Shown: positions 8,501 to 16,122 of the stretch, piece after piece
Layout of the letters: each line of letters starts with the position of its first letter
How positions within the stretch are numbered: the first letter of the stretch is position 1
Source: CAVSVP01 sp963731125
GTDB lineage: Bacteria > Pseudomonadota > Gammaproteobacteria > Competibacterales > Competibacteraceae
Assembly (NCBI GenBank): GCA_963731125.1
Contig: CAVSVP010000019.1
Location: 1-32,372, forward strand
Length of the DNA: 32,372 nucleotides
Reading direction: 5' to 3'
Position numbers and translations under genes: made by a program
The notes under the pieces: generated by a model
Databases searched by the model: none
What the model saw: only the letters and a program-made list of their open reading frames with translations
What the model was told of the DNA's origin: nothing

Positions 8501-11500
8501 CATCGAACCGCTGTAGGTCCCAACCCCCATCGGCAGCGTTGGTATCGCTAATCAGCCGTCCGAGGCTATCATAGGCAAAAACGGAAGCATTCCCACGAGG
8601 ATCGGTGAAGCGTGTTAATAGTCCCTCAGGACTATATTCCATAGTATGGGTTTCGCCGGCGGGGTTGGCGATGGAGGCCAAGTAGCCATTACTATCCAAC
8701 GCAAGAACAGTACGCTGACCGTTCGGAGCAACAATAGCCGTCGGATTGTCCCGACTGTCACGCTCGATACGGGTTGAATCGCCGTCACCATCGGTGACCT
8801 GGATTAATAATCCAGCGCTGTCGTAGGCAAGGTCGTAACGTACGGCACCGGTTAAGGCGTCTAGGGTGCTGAGATGGCGACCATTGGCCGCAAAGCGATA
8901 AACGGCCTTGCCGTCTTCGGCAGGAATCAGTAATTCTGTGCTGCTATAGCCGGGTAACGGCGGTGCCACGCGACGTACACGTTGGTTGCCGCTGTCGGTT
9001 ATATACAGGCTAGCGTCTGGCCCCATGACAACGCTTGTCGGCCGATCGAGCCAGGTAGCGGTTGCCAAACCATCATTACCGTTAAACCCTCGGTCAGATC
9101 CCCCCGCCACCGTACCGATAATGCCATCCGGTCCCACGCGGCGGATGCGATGGTTTTCTCTATCGGCGATATATAGGCCGCCATCCGCTCCAACGGCAAT
9201 ACCCACTGGCGTGTCTAACTGTGCGACGGTGGCAAAACCGCCATCACCACTTAAACCAGCTTCGCCGTTACCGGCCACGGTAGCAATAATGCCATCCGGT
9301 CCTACCCGGCGAATGCGGTGATTGTGAGTATCGGCAATATACAGGTTGCCATTGGGACCGATTAGGACATCATCGGGCTCATTGAGTTGGGCATCCGTCG
9401 CAAGGCCACCGTCTCCGCTAAATCCTCGTTTACCATTGCCCGCTACGATGACAATTCTGCCGTCTGCACCGACTCGAAAAACCCGATGATTAAAGGAATC
9501 TGCGATATACAGGCTGCCATCAGAACTGACTGTAATACTACGAGGAAGCAGGCCTGCCTTCCGAGCAACACCACCTTCCTCGCTATAAGGATCAAATTCC
9601 GGATTGCCATTGCCAACCACAGTCGTGATGACACCATCCAATCCCACCCGGCGCACCCGGGGATTACGGGTTTCGGCGATATAAAAGCTACCATCCGGCC
9701 CCAGAGCGACATCTACCGGCGTTAGACGTACCATTGCTCCGGTAGCCGGACCGCCATCACCAATGATTTCTACGGGTTCTTCACTACTCGGACTGATTTC
9801 GCCACTACCTGCCACGGTGGCGATAGTACCGTCCGGCGTTACCCGGCGAACACGGTGGTTATTGGAATCGGCGATGTAAAGGCTACCATCCGGTCCTACG
9901 GCAATACCTTGAGGGAAATCGAGTGTTGCCTTGATGGCGGGACCCTCGTCCCCACGAAACCCTCGTTCGCCGTCTCCTGCCACCGTAGTCATGACAACCT
10001 GATGATGAGCACTACGCCGACCGCCGTCTCCGCGGTACAGCATCCGCTGCATGGGATCGTAAACATGCTGCGCGGTTAGCGTCCATCCTCCCAACCCCTG
10101 CGCACGAGCGTCCCAAACACCCAGCACGGCAATATCATCCAGGGTCGTTGAGTATTTCTGCCAAAACGTCACTACCCGATAATCCCGGGTACCAATAATA
10201 GGAAACAGGCGCCCAAAAAGATTAAAGGCTCGCTGCATTAGATCGGGAAAATCCTGCCATACCCCAGTCTTCACGTAGAAAGCTTTATAGACATAACCCA
10301 CGCGGACCGTGACCGGTTGGCTACCCAATAAAGTGCGGCCATAGCCGTCTTTGCCGTTCCAACGAAATCGAAAGCTCTGCTCGGTTGTTGCGGGAAAACG
10401 ACGAGTGATCCGTAATCCGGCTATCTGAATGTCTAAATCAATGCGCGCAAGGCTGGCCGGTATGGAGGAACCGCTTAGCGGAATGGTCAGGGAAAAGCCC
10501 GCCCGGCGTCCTACTACCCGATCGCTGCGATACTGCAGACTAAACGGCGTACCGGTCAGCCATAGACTTTCCCCAAGCACTTGGTTCTGACATTCAACGA
10601 TGGAACCGCCTTGTTCACAAGGGTCGTCTTCCTTTTCCTCCTGTTTTGGCTTGGTGTCTGACGTTGAGTCCGCATTCGGCGGCGGTGTGGAGGGTCCGCG
10701 GGCATCGTCCGGTACGACAAACGGCCAATTACAATCAATGGACGTAAAGTGATCGATAGACACCCGCCACAAACTTTGCCCGGGACGATAAAGATCCACA
10801 AGCTGGGCGCGCTCCGCATCCGTGATTCCCCAGCGCGCCAAGGTCTGAGCATCGGCGGCCTGGCCCTTACCGTCAATATCCACCACTGCCAAGCCATCCA
10901 CCACGCCGAGTATGCTAATAATGCGTCCATTATCTGCAGGTAACCAAGCGGCTTGAGTACGATCGTACCAACCCACCGGCACAGTTTCACCCACTGGAAA
11001 GTTCAAAAAGTTCTCGAGATAGAACAGCACTGGATGACTAAAACGCACGGTGTTGGCACCTGCCGTGAGCGCCTGGTCGACACTGAGTTCCACAGCATAG
11101 GTGTAACCGCTGGCAGGTGGCAGTTCACCGGGCATAGCTATGGGGCCACTGGGGCCAACGGTGTATTCGGTGGCACGAACGCTTAGTTCAGGTAGCGCTT
11201 GAGTACTACCGTCCGGAAATTCCATTCTCGCCGTGGTGCCCTGGATAAACAGTAACGTGGCTTGCCGACTCCCGTCGGCATCGCTTACCGGACTCCCGCG
11301 AGCCACCTGAACAGCAGCCGACGAAGTTAGGTCAATAGTCGTCACTTGGTTATCCAGCGGAATCATGACAACGTCTGGTAACCAGGTATAATCTCTCCAG
11401 GGCACCCCAATGCTTCGCTGTACCGGCAGAAAACCTGCTTTCTCATAGCACACGACGAGCGATCTGCCGCCATTGACAGCCAGATCGAACATGCCATCCT

Positions 11501-12251
11501 CACGGGTGAGCGTTTGACCATACTCGGCATGGTTTAAAACCGTCACTGTAACGCCGGAGAGCGACCTACCCTCGCGGGTCTGCACGCGACCACGCAGCAC
11601 GGCTGCTCGTTGCGGCTTAATAGTACCCGCCGCAACCCCCGTTTGAATGGGATGGGAACCGATATAGAGAAAAGCGGTGGCCGCGGCGAAATCCGTTGCA
11701 ACGGTTTTCTCAACGGGCGGTGCTACCGTACGCGGATCCGGTGGTAATTCAGTGTTAGAATCCGGTGTATTCGGATGATCTGGATCAGGACTGGTATCGT
11801 CAACGGGCTCATTTTGCGTATCATCCTCACCACTATCCCGATCCCTATTCTCCTCACCTTCGCTATCTGAATCAGGACTCGATTCCTTACCAGCGAAGTG
11901 AAAGGTCCAACGCAGCGCGCCAGGATTAAAGCCATGCAAACGGTCGTGGCGAAACCTAAACGTATCGGAACTGAGTACTCTGGCGCCGCTGGGCACATCC
12001 CCAAAATGTAAATGGCCGTCGATAACTTCGGTATGGGGTGAAGTGCTGCTTAGGCTTGCCCTGACGTTACTTCTATCAGCACCACGGTTAACCATCTCAG
12101 CCCGGTAGGTATAGGTAAATTCAGTACGGCCAACGCGCTGCGTTTCTACCAGAATCCATTGCCCGTCGACGCGCAATTCGGCGTTTGCCAACGAGCTACC
12201 TGCAATTAGTAGCAGGAGTAACAGCAGACGTTTTAATCCGTTAATTTCCAT
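5487..12251 (-). CDS. Secreted NHL/Rhs (YD-repeat) polymorphic toxin with PT-HINT
   Basis: 2254 residues. Order: Sec signal peptide (LLLLLLLIAGSSLANA, to about 25); beta domain to about 125; Asp/Glu/Pro-rich linker about 125-175; carboxypeptidase-regulatory-like domain about 215-270; a TcdB/Rhs-type N-terminal region about 545-750; six NHL repeats about 750-1100 (motif GPDGSLYIADSNNHRVRRV), probably a six-bladed propeller; YD repeats about 1105-1950; Rhs core (YAYVYNDPVNNIDPSGL) about 1965-1980; PT-HINT about 2045-2170 (TPVHTREGLKPIADIQLGDW, TAEHPFYI, ending NYFVGKDGVLVHN); toxin from about 2171. The aligned HINT nucleophile position is Ser. Such proteins form a shell around a C-terminal toxin that HINT cleaves free. 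The signal peptide implies Sec export. The toxin is 84 residues and truncated by frameshift. The start lies 25 bases after the upstream gene, so the two are probably one operon. Confidence 0.9.
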   Translation of the reverse strand: MEINGLKRLLLLLLLIAGSSLANAELRVDGQWILVETQRVGRTEFTYTYRAEMVNRGADRSNVRASLSSTSPHTEVIDGHLHFGDVPSGARVLSSDTFRFRHDRLHGFNPGALRWTFHFAGKESSPDSDSEGEENRDRDSGEDDTQNEPVDDTSPDPDHPNTPDSNTELPPDPRTVAPPVEKTVATDFAAATAFLYIGSHPIQTGVAAGTIKPQRAAVLRGRVQTREGRSLSGVTVTVLNHAEYGQTLTREDGMFDLAVNGGRSLVVCYEKAGFLPVQRSIGVPWRDYTWLPDVVMIPLDNQVTTIDLTSSAAVQVARGSPVSDADGSRQATLLFIQGTTARMEFPDGSTQALPELSVRATEYTVGPSGPIAMPGELPPASGYTYAVELSVDQALTAGANTVRFSHPVLFYLENFLNFPVGETVPVGWYDRTQAAWLPADNGRIISILGVVDGLAVVDIDGKGQAADAQTLARWGITDAERAQLVDLYRPGQSLWRVSIDHFTSIDCNWPFVVPDDARGPSTPPPNADSTSDTKPKQEEKEDDPCEQGGSIVECQNQVLGESLWLTGTPFSLQYRSDRVVGRRAGFSLTIPLSGSSIPASLARIDLDIQIAGLRITRRFPATTEQSFRFRWNGKDGYGRTLLGSQPVTVRVGYVYKAFYVKTGVWQDFPDLMQRAFNLFGRLFPIIGTRDYRVVTFWQKYSTTLDDIAVLGVWDARAQGLGGWTLTAQHVYDPMQRMLYRGDGGRRSAHHQVVMTTVAGDGERGFRGDEGPAIKATLDFPQGIAVGPDGSLYIADSNNHRVRRVTPDGTIATVAGSGEISPSSEEPVEIIGDGGPATGAMVRLTPVDVALGPDGSFYIAETRNPRVRRVGLDGVITTVVGNGNPEFDPYSEEGGVARKAGLLPRSITVSSDGSLYIADSFNHRVFRVGADGRIVIVAGNGKRGFSGDGGLATDAQLNEPDDVLIGPNGNLYIADTHNHRIRRVGPDGIIATVAGNGEAGLSGDGGFATVAQLDTPVGIAVGADGGLYIADRENHRIRRVGPDGIIGTVAGGSDRGFNGNDGLATATWLDRPTSVVMGPDASLYITDSGNQRVRRVAPPLPGYSSTELLIPAEDGKAVYRFAANGRHLSTLDALTGAVRYDLAYDSAGLLIQVTDGDGDSTRIERDSRDNPTAIVAPNGQRTVLALDSNGYLASIANPAGETHTMEYSPEGLLTRFTDPRGNASVFAYDSLGRLISDTNAADGGWDLQRFDAAEGYQVIMTSAEGREVRYQVENLNTGDRARTRIAADGTTTTTLLKSDGERLIAAADGTLTVIQTGPDPRFGMQAPVPKEVAVATPAGLTATAATVRSVALVDPNDPLSLSELTKTVVINGHTWTSTYRTAGRTFTNTTPTGRRRTVVIDVQGRPLSIRIPGLHGTNYGYDSRGRLSVLSEGEHTATFFYNGQGYLDTLINPLGRKLSFAYDEAGRVTEEVLPDGREIHYTYDANGNLLSISPPGRPGYAFEYNATDHLVVAIPPDTNAGPQATQYHYNRDGQLIRVIHPDGRRAQLGYDKAGRLKTLRLPVGNVTYRYSDNTGKLISITGSEGDSLGYEYDGALPLSETWSGAIEGSIRRRFDNNFRVIEQRVNDGQAIAFRYDDDGLLIQAGRLDLTRTPENGLLTGTKLDTVSTQLTTDGFGEAVDYRATYRDQPLYHAAYVRDALGRITEKAETVLEQTGTYRYVYDLAGRLVKVTRNGITTTYAYDDNSNRLSETSAAEVRDGTYDILDRLLRYGNASYTYAVTGELQNRTQNGHSTHYDYDLTGNLRHVALADGTTIDYTVDAQDRRIGKRVNGVVVQGFLYDGEVNPIAELDGNSNLVSRFVYGARDHVPEYIVKEGKTYRLITDHLGSPRLVVNVKTGDIAQRMDHDALGRVLLDTNPGFQPFGFAGGLYDPDTGLVRFGARDYDPVVGRWTAPDPLGFASQDTNLYAYVYNDPVNNIDPSGLFLNVLVGCLAGGGMELAYQYFVEGRSGDCIDWADVGLGTLEGCMGGGLFSKLKKLRKLPCLGSSFTSATPVHTREGLKPIADIQLGDWVLSYDEATGTTGYQPVTHVSQTDQVRDLVKLTLNSGEQIQATAEHPFYIRGKGWNSASNLAVGQAIVRHNGETVVIEELDTSTEQAKVHNLTVARTHNYFVGKDGVLVHNKECTLVIGRRKDLEKAGAIGPDEKVLSWPPTASTKSEWKKNSGLLREEMNRGKPIRDASPDDTKKERFLIWKEIY

Positions 12252-12276
12252 TTGGCACTGGCTCCCTGCGTTACGG

Positions 12277-12861
12277 TTAAACGTCTACGCGAACTTGAAT
12301 CGTTCTGACATCCACATACCGAGAAAACCAACGCCACCCGGCGCCAACCAACAGCAATCCCAATAGGAACAGGTACCAGCCAGACAAGGCTGGAATAGGC
12401 ACGGGGATCGGCGCGGCAGGCACCGTAAGACCCGTCTCCAGGGTTTGGAAGGACCGGGGATTTACCACAGTAAACCGTTGCGACCCGGGCGAGCCCGCAC
12501 CGAGCCATCGAAACCGAACGGTAAAATCCCCTTGGGAAGACTCCGGCGCGATACCCGCCGACACCGCCAGGACATCATAGAAACCGTCAACGGGCGTAGG
12601 GAAATTGGCGTCAGAGGCAACGACCAACGCATCCCAGCCGGCTGGGGAACCGGGAATATGCAGCTGAGTATAAGATGCCGCGTCGAAATAGATTGTCACC
12701 TGCTGAATAGCCACATTCAGCGTATTGTTACGGAGGGTATACCGGTACTCGTACTCATTATCCCCACGGGAAACCAGGGTAAAGGTGACGGTGGTGGCGT
12801 GGGCAAGGGTGCAGGTGAGACTAATGAACAGCAAAACTAAAAGAAATTTTATCCCTTTCAT
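12277..12861 (-). CDS. Exported beta-sandwich protein with IPTL-CTERM-like tail
   Basis: 194 residues. There is a signal peptide (KFLLVLLFISLTCTLAHA) and a beta-rich domain (VTFTLVSRGDNEYEYRYTLR, QQVTIYFDAASY, DFTVRFRWLGAGS). The C-terminal sorting-like segment has a proline stretch (VPAAPIPVPIPALSGW), a hydrophobic helix (YLFLLGLLLVGAGWRWF) and then basic residues. That tail matches the layout of the IPTL-CTERM signal (IPTLSEW-type motif, membrane helix, Arg) but with PALSGW in place of the usual motif. The body resembles the N-terminal domain of the Rhs protein encoded 25 bases downstream, and co-transcription is likely. It may be a surface-anchored partner of the Rhs protein. Function is unknown. 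Confidence 0.75.
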   Translation of the reverse strand: MKGIKFLLVLLFISLTCTLAHATTVTFTLVSRGDNEYEYRYTLRNNTLNVAIQQVTIYFDAASYTQLHIPGSPAGWDALVVASDANFPTPVDGFYDVLAVSAGIAPESSQGDFTVRFRWLGAGSPGSQRFTVVNPRSFQTLETGLTVPAAPIPVPIPALSGWYLFLLGLLLVGAGWRWFSRYVDVRTIQVRVDV

Positions 12862-12947
12862 CCTGATAAACGATCCGTGTCAGCAAAACCTGGCCGATTG
12901 ACAATGTTATGATGTTGTCCTTTTACACCGATTCTGAATGAAACGCC
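12823..12947. repeat. 125-bp direct repeat, copy A (leader and 5' codons)
   Basis: Matches 15428-15549 in the same orientation at roughly 85 percent by eye. Shared blocks include gaacagcaaaac, aagaaattttatcccttt, gattgacaatgtt and tttacaccg. This copy covers about the first 13 codons of the IPTL-CTERM-like gene and about 85 bases upstream, so it should hold that gene's promoter and leader. Confidence 0.85.
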
Positions 12948-13025
12948 AGCCTCATGGGCTTGGAAAAGTAACCTTACGCCACGCTTCACCGCGGCGGCGT
13001 TAGCTGCCTCCGGCGCGAGCGTTTG
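12948..13025. other. Intergenic stretch with attC-like features
   Basis: On the minus strand the stop of the PIN-like gene lies inside CCCTAACAAACGCTCGCGCC, followed by an imperfect palindrome (TAACGCC...GGCGTAAGG). A stop codon inside an R-box-like CTAAC and a following imperfect hairpin recall integron cassette attC sites. The GTTRRRY core is not clearly present, so the call is tentative. Confidence 0.25.
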
Positions 13026-13631
13026 TTAGGGCTGACTGATTGGGTGCTTATAGCTGACATTGCCTTGATCGACAGCGATATATTGCCGTTTGTTCAGTTC
13101 TTCAATTAGGCTTGCCAATTCAGATTCTTCAAGCGTTTTCATAAACAGCGAATTTATCGTATTAGCCAATGTCTTCACTTTCCTCGGCCGGGCGTGCCCC
13201 CTGGCAGAAAGGCTCTTAACGATAGCCTCTATTTTTTCATCGACTGACGTGGCGTCGGCGATTCTAAGTATCGGAATTTCCGCTAAGTCTTTTTCCCTTT
13301 GAACTAGAATTTTCTTTGTCTTGAGGTGCTTGATCAGTGGATCAAAGCCGGTATCCTTAGAGATGATATGAAAGTAACTATTCGGATCGCGTTCGGCTAA
13401 TTGGCCGATATAAAACGCGATGTGGAAATCGAGTGCATTTTGACCATTGCCGACGATTTTGACGTACTCAGCCTTGTCTCCCAATGCCTGTAATGACGAA
13501 GCAAGCTCAAATGCGATTTTTGCCTGGTTTGCGCCGACAAAGACTATCACCTTAACAGGATGGCCATTCAGGATCTCTAAGTTTCTGGGTTGAACATTCT
13601 CATAATCGACAAGAATGTAGTTGGTTTTCAA
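13026..13631 (-). CDS. PIN-like / NYN-type nuclease domain protein
   Basis: 201 residues, apparently intact. It starts MKTNYILVDYENVQPRNLEI, whose Asp-Tyr-Glu-Asn block is the N-terminal acidic motif of PIN-like/NYN folds. It continues VIVFVGANQAKI, GNGQNALDFHIAFYIGQLAE (Asp in LDFH) and YFHIISKDTGFDPLIKHLK (Asp in SKDTGFD), giving the expected trio of acidic positions for metal-dependent RNA cleavage. The C-terminal part (residues about 145-195: TLANTINSLFMKTLEESELA, SLIEELNKRQYIAV, NVSYKHP) looks like a small helical or winged substrate-recognition domain. I know conserved hypothetical proteins of this layout in Proteobacteria. The substrate is not known. It is a single-gene unit with its own leader; GGAGATAA precedes the ATG. 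Confidence 0.72.
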   Translation of the reverse strand: MKTNYILVDYENVQPRNLEILNGHPVKVIVFVGANQAKIAFELASSLQALGDKAEYVKIVGNGQNALDFHIAFYIGQLAERDPNSYFHIISKDTGFDPLIKHLKTKKILVQREKDLAEIPILRIADATSVDEKIEAIVKSLSARGHARPRKVKTLANTINSLFMKTLEESELASLIEELNKRQYIAVDQGNVSYKHPISQP

Positions 13632-13648
13632 GTTATCTCCTTAGCTTT

Positions 13649-14328
13649 TTAGCCCGACGCGCCAAGCTTAGCCGCCGGCGTAGCCGATCGGCCGGAGTTC
13701 TTCGTTAGGCCCATCTGCCCAATGCAAGCCTTCGGTTGTCCGGATGCCAGCGGCAAGACCCAGTCAACCACGACATGAACGAAAGTGTCAGGTTCCTCAA
13801 ACGGTGGATTATGTGCGGATTGCTCGAACCAGATGAGCCGCTTATCGGGTGCCTCAATGATGTCGAAATACGCCTTTGCCAGAACGGAGAGAACGTGCCA
13901 ATCATAGCGGCCGAGGAGGAAAACGATCGGTACCTTGAAGGTGCGGTAACGGGTGAGATCGACCGTTACGTACTCAGCGCGCAGGGTTTCCAGGGAAAAC
14001 CGGTTGCCTTTCCCAAATTTCACCAGGTCCACCAGATTGGCTTCATCCGTGCTCCAGGCGGCCAGGATTAGCTGCCATGTGGAGAGGTCTTGATGAAATA
14101 CACCGCCGAAGGCTTCCATCCATTGGCCTTTGATCAGCTCGTCAGCAACCGATTGCAGCCGCGGACTCATGGTGCGCAATTCTGCGATAGCACGGCGGTT
14201 GTCCCGCTGGATAGCTTGAGCAAGCGCCCATTCGTACGAAAGCCTCTCGTCTTCTGCAAAGCTCGCGATCTACCCGATGCCAACGTATGCCGCGACCTTT
14301 TCAGGATGTACACCGCTCACATATTGGT
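13649..14328 (-). pseudogene. Alpha/beta hydrolase, C-terminal part only
   Basis: The frame from about 14328 reads YVSGVHPEKVAAYVGIG, stops at a TAG (14270-14272, probably from CAG), then continues IASFAEDERLSYEWALAQAI, RTMSPRLQSVADELIKGQWM and FKVPIVFLLGRYDWHV (the catalytic-Asp strand). It ends IWFEQSAHNPPFEEPDTFVH, whose His is the likely catalytic base. This is the second half of a known alpha/beta hydrolase group. The nucleophile elbow (G-x-S-x-G) and the N-terminal half are missing, cut off where the REP-like hairpin at 14329-14421 begins. The ORF after the internal stop could give 176 residues from 14179 but would not be a working hydrolase. The last 25 residues run into intergenic-type sequence. 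Confidence 0.62.
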
Positions 14329-14421
14329 CTGGAAGCTGTTATCAAGACCGTCTGCGGCATGGATGCCGCAGTCGAGCTTATCGGGATGTATTAACAGCGT
14401 GTCTTGAGGATAGCTTCCAGA
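14329..14421. repeat. REP-like palindromic element
   Basis: The inner hairpin CTGCGGCAT-GG-ATGCCGCAG (14352-14371) is perfect. It is nested inside an imperfect outer inverted repeat, tctggaagctgttatcaaga on the left and tcttgaggatagcttccaga on the right. On the minus strand the body reads TACATCC...GCTCG...CGGCATCCATGCCG, the form of extragenic palindromes I know from several Gammaproteobacteria. It abuts the broken end of the hydrolase gene. Confidence 0.6.
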
Positions 14422-14517
14422 GCAATGTAAAGGCCGCCCGTTTGCTCCAGCCAGTCTGCAATCGTCTCGACTGCGTTTAAAACATTAATCGACTGGCGCC
14501 AGAGACATTCATAGCGT

Positions 14518-15396
14518 TTACAGCCACTGCCCTTTTGCAATCGGTATCACCTTGCCGCCAACCTCAACCCGGATAATACCCCCCGCCGCTTCCTCGGCAC
14601 GCAGGGCAAGCTCTGACGGTCGTCCCATCTCGTAGCCCTGGCCGACACGAAGATTGATCGACGCTGAGCCAAAATACTTCTGCTTGACAAGATATGCCGC
14701 CAGACACCCATTCCCACTTCCGGTCGCCGGATCTTCCGGCACACCATAATAATCAGCGAACACGCGCACGGCAAACGCATGTTCAGCCGTGTAGGCTTCG
14801 GGACTAAATACCAGAACGGATTTAGCCCACGAGCGTGAAATGAAAGCCAAGTAATGCTCCCGCACAAGCGATGCGCGTTTTAGCGCGGCCATGCTTTTTA
14901 GCGGAACGACTATATGAGGCAAGCCGGTTGAAACCTGTGCGATCGGCCATGAGGTATCCAGATCAGTCGGCTCAAGGCCAAGCACCTGCGCCAGAGACAC
15001 CGCATCCAACGCTGCACCAAACGTTGGCTCAACCTGCCGCATCCAGAGGTTCGCATCTTCCGTACCTAGCGGGAAATGGACCGGCACTTGCCCCACTTTA
15101 AGATTAAGCACAACCCTCTCTACAGGTTTCCCGATTAGATGCTGCTGGATGATGAACGCAGTACCCAACGTGGGATGCCCGGCGAACTCAATTTCTTCAT
15201 TCGGTGTAAAAATCCGAACGTTATATCCGGCATCCGTCGGTTGCTCAGAGAGCACGAAGGTGGTCTCCGAGAAATTGATCTCCCTGGCAATCTTCTGCAT
15301 CTCCCAGCTGCTTAGGGCGCCACAGTGGAGAAAGGTCGCGAGCTGATTGCCGGAATACTTCTGTTGACCAAACACATCGGTGAGATAGAAATCCAT
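14518..15396 (-). CDS. PhzF-family isomerase/epimerase
   Basis: 292 residues. PhzF-like proteins are homologous to diaminopimelate epimerase, and most have unknown small-molecule substrates. Visible motifs are MDFYLTDVF, KYSGNQLATF, INFSETTFVL (the Glu at the position of the PhzF catalytic Glu45), IEFAGHPTLGTAF and VPEDPATGSGNGCLAAYL (substrate-binding loop). The length is normal for the family and the gene looks intact. I prefer the ATG at 15396 over 15411 because GAGG lies about 9 bases upstream and the family starts MxFYxxDVF. Its leader contains copy B of the 125-bp repeat, so it may be driven by a borrowed promoter. Cytoplasmic. Confidence 0.88.
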   Translation of the reverse strand: MDFYLTDVFGQQKYSGNQLATFLHCGALSSWEMQKIAREINFSETTFVLSEQPTDAGYNVRIFTPNEEIEFAGHPTLGTAFIIQQHLIGKPVERVVLNLKVGQVPVHFPLGTEDANLWMRQVEPTFGAALDAVSLAQVLGLEPTDLDTSWPIAQVSTGLPHIVVPLKSMAALKRASLVREHYLAFISRSWAKSVLVFSPEAYTAEHAFAVRVFADYYGVPEDPATGSGNGCLAAYLVKQKYFGSASINLRVGQGYEMGRPSELALRAEEAAGGIIRVEVGGKVIPIAKGQWL

Positions 15397-15427
15397 GTAA
15401 ACAGCCCTCATGATATGGCTAACATGA

Positions 15428-15549
15428 AATGAACAGCAAAACGCAAAGAAATTTTATCCCTTTATCCTGATTAACGGTCCATGTCAGCAACGCCTGAGCG
15501 ATTGACAATGTTGGGATGCTGTCGTTTACACCGTTTCTGCATAAAACTC
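15428..15549. repeat. 125-bp direct repeat, copy B (start codon lost)
   Basis: Copy of 12823-12947 upstream of the PhzF gene. In copy A the minus strand reads TCAGGATGAAAGGG, with ATG as the start of the IPTL-CTERM-like gene. Here it reads TCAGGATAAAGGG, so a one-base loss removes the start codon and shifts the frame. Only about 13 codons of that gene are represented. Confidence 0.8.
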
Positions 15550-15590
15550 CGCTGAACGGCTATAGCAGAATTATCGTCCATTGCAGTGCC

Positions 15591-15986
15591 TTAGTAGACG
15601 CCGCCATCTGATATAGACCAGCCGACACTGGTCACCCGCCATTGACCATTCTGTTCTTTGCGAAGCGTCCATAAGTGAGTTCCCGATATCGCCTTTGCCT
15701 CTGCATCCCGCGAAGCACGCAAGGTTGTTTGAAACTCCGCAGTCTTTACAGCCAGATTGCCGGACACTTCTATGTTGACTCGCAGTGTGTCCAGGCTCTC
15801 AATCACGAAGGACGACTGAATTTTCAACCACCCGGCAACGGCTTCATGACCACGCAGACCTCCCGTACCCTGCACAAGCCACAGCACATCATCGCTGCAT
15901 AATCGCAAAACGTCTTGGGTGTTGCCCGTGCGCTCAAGGTTGAGCCACTGTTGATGTAATTCGAAAATGGCGTCTTTGTCGTTCAT
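15591..15986 (-). CDS. SnoaL-like / NTF2-fold protein
   Basis: 131 residues from the ATG at 15986 (the frame is open further to 16031, but family homology starts MNDKDAIFELHQQWLNLE). Pattern: N-terminal helices, then DVLRLCSDDVLWLVQGTGGL, then RGHEAVAGWLKI. Beta strands follow (LDTLRVNIEVSGNLAVKTAE, ISGTHLWTLRKEQNGQWRVT), ending in the W-x-x-SDGG type close. This is the cone-shaped NTF2-like fold of the SnoaL/DUF4440 group, which includes small isomerases, hydrolases and ligand-binding proteins. No catalytic assignment is possible. It is a single gene on the minus strand between PhzF and GNAT, and looks intact. Confidence 0.75.
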   Translation of the reverse strand: MNDKDAIFELHQQWLNLERTGNTQDVLRLCSDDVLWLVQGTGGLRGHEAVAGWLKIQSSFVIESLDTLRVNIEVSGNLAVKTAEFQTTLRASRDAEAKAISGTHLWTLRKEQNGQWRVTSVGWSISDGGVY

Positions 15987-16122
15987 GCGAACAGAGTTAT
16001 CCCTCGCGTTTACCGGTGTACAATCAAACACCCTGCATCGGAAAAACGGAATCAGGACCCGCTTTGACCTACTTCACCAACAGACCTCCGCCACGCCGAT
16101 AAGCGTTAGCTGGATTTGCTGG

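Noticed and set aside
8986..9321. Plus-strand ORF of 111 residues antisense to the NHL region
   Set aside because: Its apparent repeats (RMRWF..IYRPPSAPT) are the mirror of the NHL codons. There is no start context and no family pattern.
8940..10000. Regularly spaced short repeats that resemble a tandem repeat or CRISPR array
   Set aside because: They are the coding sequence of six NHL repeats (GPDGxLYIAD-type) in the Rhs protein. Repeat units diverge at third positions and spacing follows the protein blades.
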